Origin: Multifurca ochricompacta
Taxonomy: Eukaryota; Basidiomycota; Agaricomycetes; Russulales; Russulaceae
DNA: 64,000 nt
Reading direction: 5' to 3'
Assembly (NCBI GenBank): GCA_022496185.1
Contig: WTXG01000129.1
Span: forward strand, 1 to 64,000
The notes under the pieces were generated by a model that had not been told where the DNA came from, did not search any database, and saw only the letters and a list, made by a program, of their open reading frames with translations. Positions 53,125 through 61,954 of the stretch are shown here, piece after piece. The first letter of the stretch is position 1; every line of letters starts with the position of its first letter. The position numbers and the translations under genes are program-made.

Positions 53125-54438
53125 ATGTCTACTCCCGTTGGACCTGGTAGCGGAATTGTTAAGCTTCCCTTCCCTCTAAGACCCCGGTCACATGATAACA
53201 TCCCGGAAGAAGAACGACCTGGTTCCCGATGGCTCGCCGCCAATGAAGAAGATGTAACCTGGAGTGGTTACTATTGGAAGCTGGATAATATTAACATCCC
53301 GATAGAAACAATCTACGGTCTCTGGTTCGAGATCACCTACTTTGAACATTTCAATGCCTGGATGGCAATTAAGGTCGCCCGCCCAGAAATGGGCCTCCCA
53401 TCTAACCCACCGCAGGGACTCACTGTCAACACTTCTTATGCCACGGCTTTCACTGGCGTAACTGCCGCGCCTACCACGTTTCCAGAACCTCTTACATCAC
53501 CGACACGAGCTATATCTAGAGACCCAACTGTACCACAACCCGCACCCCCAACAACAACCAAATATGAGCGACTTGAGGGGTCGTTCCCGCTTAGATTCAA
53601 CGGAGATCGCACAAAGACCGAAGACTTCCTCAAAGCGTTTGACTCTTTCCTCGAGTTAAATGACCGGTCCGAAGTTGCCATCGACAAGGTGAAAAGGAGT
53701 CTCTACTTCCTGCAACAACTAGAAGGTCCTCAGGTCCAGGCCTTCTATAATAACTCGATCGATTTCCTTAAGCGAGCAAAAATTGACAGTAGCCTCATTC
53801 CACAGAATACTGACGCTTGGGCAATCATCGAGAGGCGGTTCCTCGATACATTCTTCGACTTCACAATGAGGGAACAAGCATATGAATCAGTACAGAAATT
53901 ACGGATGAAGGATGGACACATTGACGAATTCATCGCCTCCTTCAACATCTTAATTCAACGAGCTGGCCTCCACCCCGACGACCCTAGTACGATGCGTCTC
54001 TTCGCCTGGGGACTACAGGGCCACTTAGCAGAAAAATGCGTTGAACAACACTCCCCGATGACACTGGAGCAATGGCAAAAGGCAGCACAAACTCAACAAC
54101 GGAATTTCATTATTGTCCAAGGTCTCCGCAGCAAGACAGCACGTCCAACTAATGACCAGCCGTTCTGGCGTCGACCTATAAACAGTCAAACCCAACAATC
54201 ACGACGAGACCACGACAATACGGATGCTAACACCATTCGACGTGCAGTTACCGACGACGACAAAGAACGCTGCAAACGCGAAGGATTGTGTTTCTATTGC
54301 ATGCGGAAGGGACACCTATCTCGTGACTGCCCTCAGAAGAAGCCTTGCGTCGCAACTGCAACAACAGTTGACTCCCAGGTAATTGTCCCTACAGCTCAAA
54401 ATACAACCCAAAGAACTTCGAAGGCGCCCGCGGATACA
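53125..54438 (+). pseudogene. gag: Gypsy F gag, truncated at gypsy E
   Basis: The ATG at 53125 (MSTPVGPGSGIV) starts a frame of about 438 codons. It has a capsid-like middle (FLKAFDSFLELNDRSE, FLDTFFDFTMREQAYESVQKLRMKDG) and a CCHC knuckle CFYCMRKGHLSRDC near 54290. The frame runs into the LTR of E after ...TSKAPADT and the element is lost beyond that. Unlike the other gypsy elements, this gag has a normal ATG soon after the primer site, and its leader contains other ATGs. Confidence 0.88.
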
Positions 54439-55025
54439 TGTTACGACCAGGACCCAGTCCTCCACTTTTCTTTACCCTCCCCAACACGGACCCTTCCCTT
54501 CCGCCCACCCTTCACTTCCAGATCACGTCCCCATCCTGGGACCCCTCACGTGCACTACTTCCTTCCCCGTGACCGTCGTTTGTACATATTTACGCGCTGT
54601 TTATACTTGCTTATGCTTTCCTTATCTCCTTATCTCCTTATCTCTAAGACCGGACACTTACTTAATTCCCTATCAGAAGCTCGGCTCTACGCCCTCCGCT
54701 TTCGTATATTTGGGCCCACATGACTCCGATATCTTATCATTAGACGCTCATTCGATTACGTATATAAGTCCGCTGTAACTACATTGTAGACCTCAGACTC
54801 GACTTATTGAATACATCGGTGCTTGTCTTCTGGACTCTCCCTTGGACACTCTGACTTGACCCTCTCAGTACTTCTGGTACTTTCCGCTTAACATCGTCTT
54901 AGAGTGCAGCCTCTTTGACGTTGACTTCTCATACACCACTCAAAGGGGCCCTATTGGTCTCTTATCTGATCACGAACGAACGCTGTCACACAAGTTGTGT
55001 GGAACGTCCCGCACCGGACGTAACA
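54439..55025 (+). repeat. Gypsy E 5' LTR
   Basis: The 587 bp LTR starts TGTTACGACCAGGACC and ends GTAACA. Differences from 61368-61954 are CA/CG, TG/CG and CG/CA only. Confidence 0.95.
54761..54805 (+). promoter_or_regulatory. Gypsy E TATA box and predicted transcript start
   Basis: TATATAAG at 54761-54768 and AGACTCGACTT at 54795-54805, the latter complementary to the primer site at 55028-55038. The predicted start is A54795. Confidence 0.75.
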
Positions 55026-55027
55026 TC

Positions 55028-55038
55028 AAGTCGAGTCT
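55028..55038 (+). other. Gypsy E self-primer binding site
   Basis: AAGTCGAGTCT lies two bases after the LTR end and is complementary over 11 nt to the predicted RNA 5' end at 54795-54805. Confidence 0.8.
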
Positions 55039-55047
55039 CTTCCCAAA

Positions 55048-56559
55048 GTGGCTTCTTCCAGCCGAAGTCAAACCTTGTTCAAAGAAGAACTCATCGAACG
55101 CAGAGACGAGAATAATCTTTCACAACAGACACTTGGCTCTGCCGTCTGGAAAGACTTTGAGTCCGAGTTTGGATACTACGTCTATCACGACGGAAGATAC
55201 CAACCGGTAGAATACGACGAAGAGAAAAGAGTCTGGTATCATATCCGATACTCGGAACGACGACACTCTTGGGTCACCACAGGACCCGCTCCGTTGGAAT
55301 TTGGATTAGGACCGTGGAGGGAGAACCCCCCGGCCATTGTTACCGACTCTGAAGAAGAGTACATAGAACCAGACCAGAACGACGACGCACCAGTATTAGC
55401 TCTTGCTACCCAGGTTGCACCGGAGATTGCTACGATCAGAGCCCCTGCATTAGCAACTCCCCAGATATCTATACGATCCACCGACACCATCCATCCAACC
55501 ACCATGTCCACAATCGCTGCACAACTCCCTGATCCTACCCCGAACCCGCCTCCCCTTCCTACCACAATTGTCCCAAACATTCCACCACCATCGGGACGAC
55601 TCTCGGGAGTAATGCCCCAGACATTTACGGGAGATCGCTCCCAAAGCAAGAAGTTTATTCTGGAATTTACTACCTTCCAGAACTTCAACCATGATGTCCC
55701 ACAGATGGTCAACCCGTTCCAAAGAGCCAACCTCTTTCTGTCACTTATCAGAGGAGAAGCTGTGGATGATTGGACAATGGAGCAGTTGGAGTGGTTAAAT
55801 GAGCAAGTAGCATCTGGGCGACGAACCACAAGTCCCGGACTGTGGGAAACAGTCGCCCAGCGATTCAAAGACGCCTTTACAGACGGACAGGCGAAGCAGA
55901 AAGCTGCTAGGGAACTAAAAACACTGAAAATGGAAAGAGGGGATTTGGATGCATACGTCGCCAAATTCCGCAGCCTAGCCAATCGCGCCGGGTATGACAC
56001 CGATGAAGAGGCTACATTGGACCTCTTCTCGCAAGGACTCCCCAACCCCCTGGTAAAGAACATAATCCAGTTCCACCACCCACATACCTGGGACGACTGG
56101 GTAGATGCTGCACGTCGGCAGCAACAAGATTACCTCGACTTTCAGACAAGGTTTGGGGTTGACACAAAGAAAGGGAAAACAAGGGACCAGTGGAAAGCAG
56201 CCTTCGGAGTGAAATCACCAGGACACGCTCCAACATGGGACCCAAACGCCATGGATACTTCGGCGGACAGAACCCGTGTCCGTGCCACACTCACAGAAGA
56301 TGAACGACAGACCCTGATGAAGGAGGGGAGATGTTTCCGCTGCAAAGCCCAAGGACACATGTCCCGAGATTGCCCAAAGAAGGGAGCACGTGTAGCCGAA
56401 GCCACTACCACCTCGGTCCCTGTTACCAATAACCCAACCACTGTCGACAAACGCACCAAAGAGGAAAAGGCCCATGACATATGGGCAAATATGATGAAAG
56501 AAAGCGAAGAAGTGCGGGCTATTCTAGTGGAGAAGGCGTTTGCCAAAAAGGATTTTTGA
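55048..56559 (+). CDS. gag: Gypsy E gag, with an AUG-free N-terminal extension
   Basis: The frame opens right after the LTR (stop at 55021-55023). A GTG in good context (A at -3, G at +4) lies at 55048. The first ATG of the transcript in any frame is 55504 (MSTIAAQLPDPTP), so the short form is 351 residues and the GTG form 503. The extension has the conserved FGYYVYHDGRYQPVEYDEEK segment. The capsid-like domain follows (FTGDRSQSKKFILEFTTF, ANLFLSLIRGEAVDDW), then a CCHC knuckle CFRCKAQGHMSRDC near 56340. It ends KKDF-stop, with GGATTTT in phase for a -1 shift into pol. It would form particles and package RNA. Confidence 0.9.
   Translation: MASSSRSQTLFKEELIERRDENNLSQQTLGSAVWKDFESEFGYYVYHDGRYQPVEYDEEKRVWYHIRYSERRHSWVTTGPAPLEFGLGPWRENPPAIVTDSEEEYIEPDQNDDAPVLALATQVAPEIATIRAPALATPQISIRSTDTIHPTTMSTIAAQLPDPTPNPPPLPTTIVPNIPPPSGRLSGVMPQTFTGDRSQSKKFILEFTTFQNFNHDVPQMVNPFQRANLFLSLIRGEAVDDWTMEQLEWLNEQVASGRRTTSPGLWETVAQRFKDAFTDGQAKQKAARELKTLKMERGDLDAYVAKFRSLANRAGYDTDEEATLDLFSQGLPNPLVKNIIQFHHPHTWDDWVDAARRQQQDYLDFQTRFGVDTKKGKTRDQWKAAFGVKSPGHAPTWDPNAMDTSADRTRVRATLTEDERQTLMKEGRCFRCKAQGHMSRDCPKKGARVAEATTTSVPVTNNPTTVDKRTKEEKAHDIWANMMKESEEVRAILVEKAFAKKDF
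56550..56556 (+). promoter_or_regulatory. Predicted -1 frameshift site at the gypsy E gag-pol junction
   Basis: G GAT TTT directly precedes the gag stop TGA (56557-56559). A -1 slip reads GGA TTT TTG ATT GGC into pol. GGAUUUU is a known -1 slip heptamer in dianthoviruses. The site is preserved in A, B, C, D and E. Confidence 0.68.
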
Positions 56560-59500
56560 TTGGCTCAACCCCATCGGCCTGGGCAAGAGCGTTACATGTA
56601 ACTTCTGTGTACACTAGTCGATTCAAATCGTTGAAAATACCAGTACATTTTGAAACTACACAGAAGACGGCCGACCGAGACATCCTGGTGGACTCTGGAG
56701 CCACGGATAACTTCATCAGCCAGCGACTTGTAAAAGTCCTGGGGTTAGGGACACTTATGCTCCCTCAAGAAAAAAACATCTGGAATATAGATGGGACAGC
56801 CAACAAAGCCGGAAGAATCACACACTACACCGACCTAAATGTACAAGTCGGAGAAACCACGAAGACAATTCGTTTCCTCGTCACCGACCTTGGTGCTGAA
56901 GATCTTATCCTGGGTTACCCCTGGCTTGCGGCCTTTGAGCTGAAGATAAACTGGACGGATGCGACCATGAGCAAAGAGTTCTACCCTGTCGTCGTCACAT
57001 CCCTAGGGTATGACTATGCTGTACGACATCCTACCATCCGAGCCATTGTTATGGGAGAGCAAGCCACATGGGACGACCTAGAGCCTAGTGATCAAGTATA
57101 CTGCTATACGACGAAGGCTTCTGAGTTGGCACAGAAAGCGATGGAAGGACAGGAGGCCAAAACCTTTGAAAATACTGTCCCCAAAGAGTACCAACGACAC
57201 TATAAGGTATTCTCTGAGGAGGAATCTCAACGATTCCCACCTTCACGACCCTGGGACCACGCCATCGACTTCATGCCAGACACCCCCCCTGCTATCGACT
57301 GTAAAATCTATCCCCTGTCACAAAAAGAACAGGAGGCGTTGACCGCCTTTCTGGAAGAACATCTCGCTAAAGGTTACATCCGCCCGTCGAAATCACCCTA
57401 TGCGTCACCCTTCTTCTTCATCAAAAAGAAGGATGGCAAACTACGCCCAGTACAGGATTACCGGAGAATCAATGCCTACACGATCCGAAATAACTATCCT
57501 CTTCCACTCATACCAGAACTCATCGATACAATGAGAGGCAAGGCGTTGTTCTCGAAAATGGACATCCGTTGGGGTTACAACAACATACGCATTCGCGAGG
57601 GGGATCAGGAGAAAGCCGCATTCAAGACTAATCAAGGGCTTTTTGAACCTAACGTCATGTTTTTTGGACTGACCAACTCACCGGCAACATTCCAAGCGAT
57701 GATGAACCACATATTCCGAGAGCTCATACTAACCGGAGAAGTGGTTGTCTATATGGATGATATCTTAGTTGCGACTAAAGACGATCTCTCTCACCATCGA
57801 GCCCGTGTCCATCAGGTCTTGGATATCTTACACGACCATGACCTCTACTTAAAACCGGCAAAATGCTCCTTTGAACAGAAAAGCGTCGAGTACCTGGGGG
57901 TTATACTCGAGGGAGGGCGTGTACGCATGGACCCAGTTAAGGTACAGGGAATTAGGGAATGGCCGACACCCACGAGCATCAAAGATGTCAGATCCTTTAT
58001 TGGGTTCTGTAACTTTTATCGGCGTTTTGTCAAAGGATTCTCGGGAATCGCTCGCCCACTGAACGACCTTCTAAAAAAGGATATGCCATGGCACTGGGAT
58101 GCACCCCAACAGGAAGCGTTCGAGCAAATTAAAGGCATCGTAGGAGCAGAACCAGTACTCATCCAACCAGATCTAAACCAACCCTTCGAACTGGAAGTAG
58201 ACGCTTCCCACTTTGCGAACGGAGCTGTACTGTATCAACGTAACGACGCACAAATTCTGCACCCAGTAGCATATTACTCAGAGACCTTCTCTCCCGCCGA
58301 ACGGAATTACGACATTTGGGATAGAGAGCTGCTTGCCATTGTCAAAGCCCTACGTCACTGGCGACCCTATCTGGCTGGCGCCTCTCACAAAACTGTTATC
58401 CACACGGACCATTCCAACCTTCTATATTGGAAAGAACCTCACAAAATCAGCCGACGCGTGGCACGAGAAGTTCTAGAGCTCGAAGAATATAACTTCACTT
58501 TGAAACATATTGCGGGAAGCCGTAATGCACGAGCAGATGCATTATCGCGCAGACCAGACATGCACACGGGAGAGGACGACAATAATAACATCGTAGTCCT
58601 CCCGGAAGAAGTGTTCGCACGAACTGCGATAGTCAGCCTCCATGATATGGATCTATGGGCACAGGTCTCACAGAATATGAACCAAGAACTCTGCCGATCA
58701 TGGGCCAATGCACACAACCTAAAAGAAATTAACGGCCTATGGTGGAAAGACGGAGATCGACTCGTTGTCACCGGTGGCGACAACATTAAGAGGGGGGTGA
58801 TCCATTTTCACCACGACCTTCCCTCTGCTGGCCACCCCGGCATCACCAATACCTACACCCTCGCTAAACGAGATTACTGGTGGCCCAACATGAAACGAGA
58901 CGTCGAAGACTATGTGAAAGGATGCGCTGCATGTCAGGCAAACAAGGTCAACACCCACCCAACAGTCCCACCAATATACCCCATCACACCCACCGCATCG
59001 ACCCCATTCCAGACCATCGCTATGGATTTTATAGTCAAACTCCCTGAGTCACAAGGGTTCGACTCTATCCTCACGATCACCGATCATGACTGTTCGAAGG
59101 CAGCCCTTTTCATACCGTGCAAAGAAACTATCACTGCCGAAGGAGTGGCGAAACTATACCTTGATCATGTTTACCGCCACTACGGACTCCCCCAGAAGGT
59201 CATCTCCGATCGAGATACTCGGTTCACATCGACATTCGCACGAGCCCTGTGCAAAACATTAAACATCACACAAAATATATCCACAGCATACCACCCACAG
59301 ACTGACGGACAGTCGGAACGAACCAATCAATGGTTAGAACAGTATCTGCGGTTCTGGTGTAATAGACGACAAGATGATTGGGCCCAATGGCTCTCCACGG
59401 CAGAGTTCGCTCACAACTCCTGGCCCAATGGGACGACAAAGACTACTCCATTTTCCCTTATCATGGGCTGGACCCCACGAACCACATGGGTAGATAAGCC

Positions 59501-60062
59501 CACTAATGTGCCATCCGTAACCCAACGTATCGACCAATGGAAGGAACTACAACAATCGGCCAATGAGAATCTACTGAAGGCGCAAAAGCTCCTATCAGCA
59601 CTGCCTCATAAATTCACACCTTATCAAGCCAATGATTGGGTCTGGCTCGAAGGGAAGAACATTCACACGTCACATCCCTCGGCTAAGTTAGCACCCCGAC
59701 GTCACGGACCTTTCCAAATCAGGAGGAAACTGTCGGACATTTCATATGAACTTAAACTCCCTGAGAAATGGAAGATCCATCCAGTCTTCCATGCACGGCT
59801 GCTGACTCCGTACAAGGAAACTTCCATGCACGGTGAAAACTTCCCAAGACCACCACCTGACCTCGTTGATGGAGAAGCGGAGTGGGAAGTGGATCGCATA
59901 CTGGACTCATCCCGAAGAGGCCGAGGGCGCAAGTTACATTACTTGATCAAGTGGAAAGGGTTCCCAGACTCTGACAGTTCGTGGGAGCCTGCCGGGAATA
60001 TCTTTGCCCCGGCCCTTATCACGGAGTTCCATTTACAACATCCCCAAGCGCCCAGAACATAG
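56550..60062 (+). CDS. pol: Gypsy E pol: protease, RT, RNase H, integrase, chromodomain
   Basis: This is one open frame of about 1170 codons entered by the -1 shift, so no own start codon is needed. In order: protease ILVDSGATDNFIS (about 56685); RT with [31 protein letters not shown] and YMDDILV (about 57755); RNase H with EVDASHFANGAVLYQ, DRELLAIVKALRHW and HTDHSNLLYW; the integrase zinc domain HFHHDLPSAGHPG..CAACQANK (58805-58935); the integrase core MDFIVKLPES, ISDRDTRFTS, HPQTDGQSERTN; the GPF motif PRRHGPFQI (about 59700); and the chromodomain EWEVDRILDSSRRGRG..LIKWKGFPDSDSSWEP (59880-60000). All catalytic motifs are present. The chromodomain probably directs integration to heterochromatin. 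The stop is at 60060-60062 and TTAAAAG follows at once. Confidence 0.94.
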   Translation, partial: GFLIGSTPSAWARALHVTSVYTSRFKSLKIPVHFETTQKTADRDILVDSGATDNFISQRLVKVLGLGTLMLPQEKNIWNIDGTANKAGRITHYTDLNVQVGETTKTIRFLVTDLGAEDLILGYPWLAAFELKINWTDATMSKEFYPVVVTSLGYDYAVRHPTIRAIVMGEQATWDDLEPSDQVYCYTTKASELAQKAMEGQEAKTFENTVPKEYQRHYKVFSEEESQRFPPSRPWDHAIDFMPDTPPAIDCKIYPLSQKEQEALTAFLEEHLAKGYIRPSKSPYASPFFFIKKKDGKLRPVQDYRRINAYTIRNNYPLPLIPELIDTMRGKALFSKMDIRWGYNNIRIREGDQEKAAFKTNQGLFEPNVMFFGLTNSPATFQAMMNHIFRELILTGEVVVYMDDILVATKDDLSHHRARVHQVLDILHDHDLYLKPAKCSFEQKSVEYLGVILEGGRVRMDPVKVQGIREWPTPTSIKDVRSFIGFCNFYRRFVKGFSGIARPLNDLLKKDMPWHWDAPQQEAFEQIKGIVGAEPVLIQPDLNQPFELEVDASHFANGAVLYQRNDAQILHPVAYYSETFSPAERNYDIWDRELLAIVKALRHWRPYLAGASHKTVIHTDHSNLLYWKEPHKISRRVAREVLELEEYNFTLKHIAGSRNARADALSRRPDMHTGEDDNNNIVVLPEEVFARTAIVSLHDMDLWAQVSQNMNQELCRSWANAHNLKEINGLWWKDGDRLVVTGGDNIKRGVIHFHHDLPSAGHPGITNTYTLAKRDYWWPNMKRDVEDYVKGCAACQANKVNTHPTVPPIYPITPTASTPFQTIAMDFIVKLPESQGFDSILTITDHDCSKAALFIPCKETITAEGVAKLYLDHVYRHYGLPQKVISDRDTRFTSTFARALCKTLNITQNISTAYHPQTDGQSERTNQWLEQYLRFWCNRRQDDWAQWLSTAEFAHNSWPNGTTKTTPFSLIMGWTPRTTWVDKPTNVPSVTQRIDQWKELQQSANENLLKAQKLLSALPHKFTPYQANDWVWLEGKNIHTSHPSAKLAPRRHGPFQIRRKLSDISYELKLPEKWKIHPVFHARLLTPYKETSMHGENFPRPPPDLVDGEAEWEVDRILDSSRRGRGRKLHYLIKWKGFPDSDSSWEPAGNIFAPALITEFHLQHPQAPRT

Positions 60063-60142
60063 TTAAAAGAGTTGATTCTCAGCCCTAGACGGACCCCCCC
60101 AGAATCACACTTTACCAGTAACATTCTATCACCCATTCAAAC

Positions 60143-61336
60143 ATGTCCTCTTCCTTCATCGCTGCCTCCGCTGCCATTGACGCCTTCGCTGCCACTACTG
60201 TGGTTGTGGAAGCTTTCCCGTCCGCTCACCCCTCCACTCGTCCCTCCTCTCCTATCGACTACGAAGCCGCAGAAGAGCGAGTTAAAAACCAGTCACCAAA
60301 CCCCAACAACGACTTTGACCACTCCGAAGAACCACACCCGAATGACCTAGTCGGCATGGAACAGGATGACGACGTTCCCGAATTCCCCTTCTTCACCAAT
60401 AATCCCAACTCTTCTATGTACTTCCCGCTTGAGATCACAATGGCTGATGGAACAAAAGAGATAGCTAAGTACATCTTTTACACCAATGGAGGGATGGACG
60501 TCGCAGGCTGTATGAAGAAAGACGGGCCCGTTTACGGGGCCCCCGTCTATTTGGAGGAGCGGTACACTGGGCGTCTCCACCACACGATGAGTGACGAACA
60601 GCTGGGACATCTCGCGACTGACGACCCCCGAGCGTTTGCGATTGACGAGGTGTTGAACGATATGCGCCTCCCGCGTCTCAAGGCTGAAGTAATGAGACTG
60701 CGGAAGACCCTTACGTTGCGTACGACGTTGAACACCCAGTACAAAGAGTATGCGAAACAAATGACGAGGCTCACAAGAGGGATGTTCCAAGTGGAACAAG
60801 AGTTAACGGAGATCCGGAAAAGATTAGAGAAGGGGGATGCGTACCAAACCATCGCGGAAAGGTACGCAGATACTTATGCGCGGCCCCTTCCACCACGATC
60901 ACTAGGAGCGGCACCACAACTGCTGCCAAACCGGTTTGAGATGCCGCGACTGCATGAAAACCCCCGAGGCGAGACATGCTGGCGATGTGACAGCAAATAT
61001 CACATCAGCTGGAACTGCCCCCTTAATCGCAAGTGGTGTCGTCATTGCCGCAGCAACCTACACTGGAGCCGGTTCTGCATCTTCCGCCGTATGGGGGTTA
61101 CCCCGACAATTGTCAACCCTTCGGGGTGGTGTGGTAAATGCCTACGCCACAATGCAGGTCATTGCGAACTAGACTGCCCAGTCTATGACATGTGCCCCCA
61201 GTGTGGACGACGCGGCCCGTATGGCTTCCTACGCACACACCAATGCGCGGCTGACGAGACGTATACCATGGAGGACCGAAACTTAGCAGATGACTATGTG
61301 GACCTGGTGCAGGATGATGACGGTGCGCGTTTCTAG
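60143..61336 (+). CDS. Gypsy E third ORF: coiled-coil protein with tandem zinc knuckles
   Basis: The intact 397-residue frame starts at ATG 60143, 80 bp after pol. Residues 1-85 are acidic and Ser/Pro-rich. Residues about 92-150 form a conserved segment (MYFPLEITMADGT, KYIFYTNGGMDVAGCMKKDG, APVYLEERYTG). Residues about 172-235 are a probable coiled coil (LKAEVMRLRKTL.., VEQELTEIRKRLEKGDAY). The C-terminal third has CWRCDSKYHISWNC and CRHCRSNLHWSRFC, both C-x2-C-x4-H-x4-C, then CGKCLRHNAGHCELDC (C-x2-C-x6-H-x4-C) and a looser CPQCGRRGPYGF..HQC. It resembles a second nucleocapsid or an RNA chaperone. Homologues stand at the same place in A, C and D. The function is unknown. How it is expressed is unclear: internal promoter, spliced RNA or reinitiation are possible. 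Confidence 0.88.
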   Translation: MSSSFIAASAAIDAFAATTVVVEAFPSAHPSTRPSSPIDYEAAEERVKNQSPNPNNDFDHSEEPHPNDLVGMEQDDDVPEFPFFTNNPNSSMYFPLEITMADGTKEIAKYIFYTNGGMDVAGCMKKDGPVYGAPVYLEERYTGRLHHTMSDEQLGHLATDDPRAFAIDEVLNDMRLPRLKAEVMRLRKTLTLRTTLNTQYKEYAKQMTRLTRGMFQVEQELTEIRKRLEKGDAYQTIAERYADTYARPLPPRSLGAAPQLLPNRFEMPRLHENPRGETCWRCDSKYHISWNCPLNRKWCRHCRSNLHWSRFCIFRRMGVTPTIVNPSGWCGKCLRHNAGHCELDCPVYDMCPQCGRRGPYGFLRTHQCAADETYTMEDRNLADDYVDLVQDDDGARF

Positions 61337-61367
61337 CTGGGTCAGCTCGAACCAGAAAGGGGGGTGA

Positions 61368-61954
61368 TGTTACGACCAGGACCCAGTCCTCCACTTTTCT
61401 TTACCCTCCCCAACACGGACCCTTCCCTTCCGCCCACCCTTCACTTCCAGATCACGTCCCCATCCTGGGACCCCTCACGTGCACTACTTCCTTCCCCGTG
61501 ACCGTCGTTTGTACATATTTACGCGCTGTTTATACTTGCTTATGCTTTCCTTATCTCCTTATCTCCTTATCTCTAAGACCGGACACTTACTTAATTCCCT
61601 ATCAGAAGCTCGGCTCTACGCCCTCCGCTTTCGTATATTTGGGCCCACATGACTCCGATATCTTATCATTAGACGCTCATTCGATTACGTATATAAGTCC
61701 GCTGTAACTACATTGTAGACCTCAGACTCGACTTATTGAATACATCGGTGCTTGTCTTCTGGACTCTCCCTTGGACGCTCTGACTCGACCCTCTCAGTAC
61801 TTCTGGTACTTTCCGCTTAACATCGTCTTAGAGTGCAGCCTCTTTGACGTTGACTTCTCATACACCACTCAAAGGGGCCCTATTGGTCTCTTATCTGATC
61901 ACGAACGAACGCTGTCACACAAGTTGTGTGGAACGTCCCGCACCAGACGTAACA
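61368..61954 (+). repeat. Gypsy E 3' LTR with preceding polypurine tract
   Basis: This is the 587 bp partner of 54439-55025. AGAAAGGGGGG (about 61354-61364) precedes it. Confidence 0.95.

Larger units (their letters stand above)
54439..61954 (+). mobile_element. Gypsy E: nearly intact chromodomain Ty3/Gypsy element
   Basis: This is a 7516 bp element with two 587 bp LTRs that differ at about three positions, all CpG transitions. Gag, pol and third ORF are each a single open frame. By sequence this is the only copy in the window that could still be active. The expected 5-bp target duplication is not found: ATACA precedes it and TTACG follows. Confidence 0.95.

Noticed and set aside
55239..56063. 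274-codon minus-strand frame in gypsy E gag
   Set aside because: It is antisense to the conserved gag. Shorter versions appear opposite gag in A, C and D, as expected from composition.
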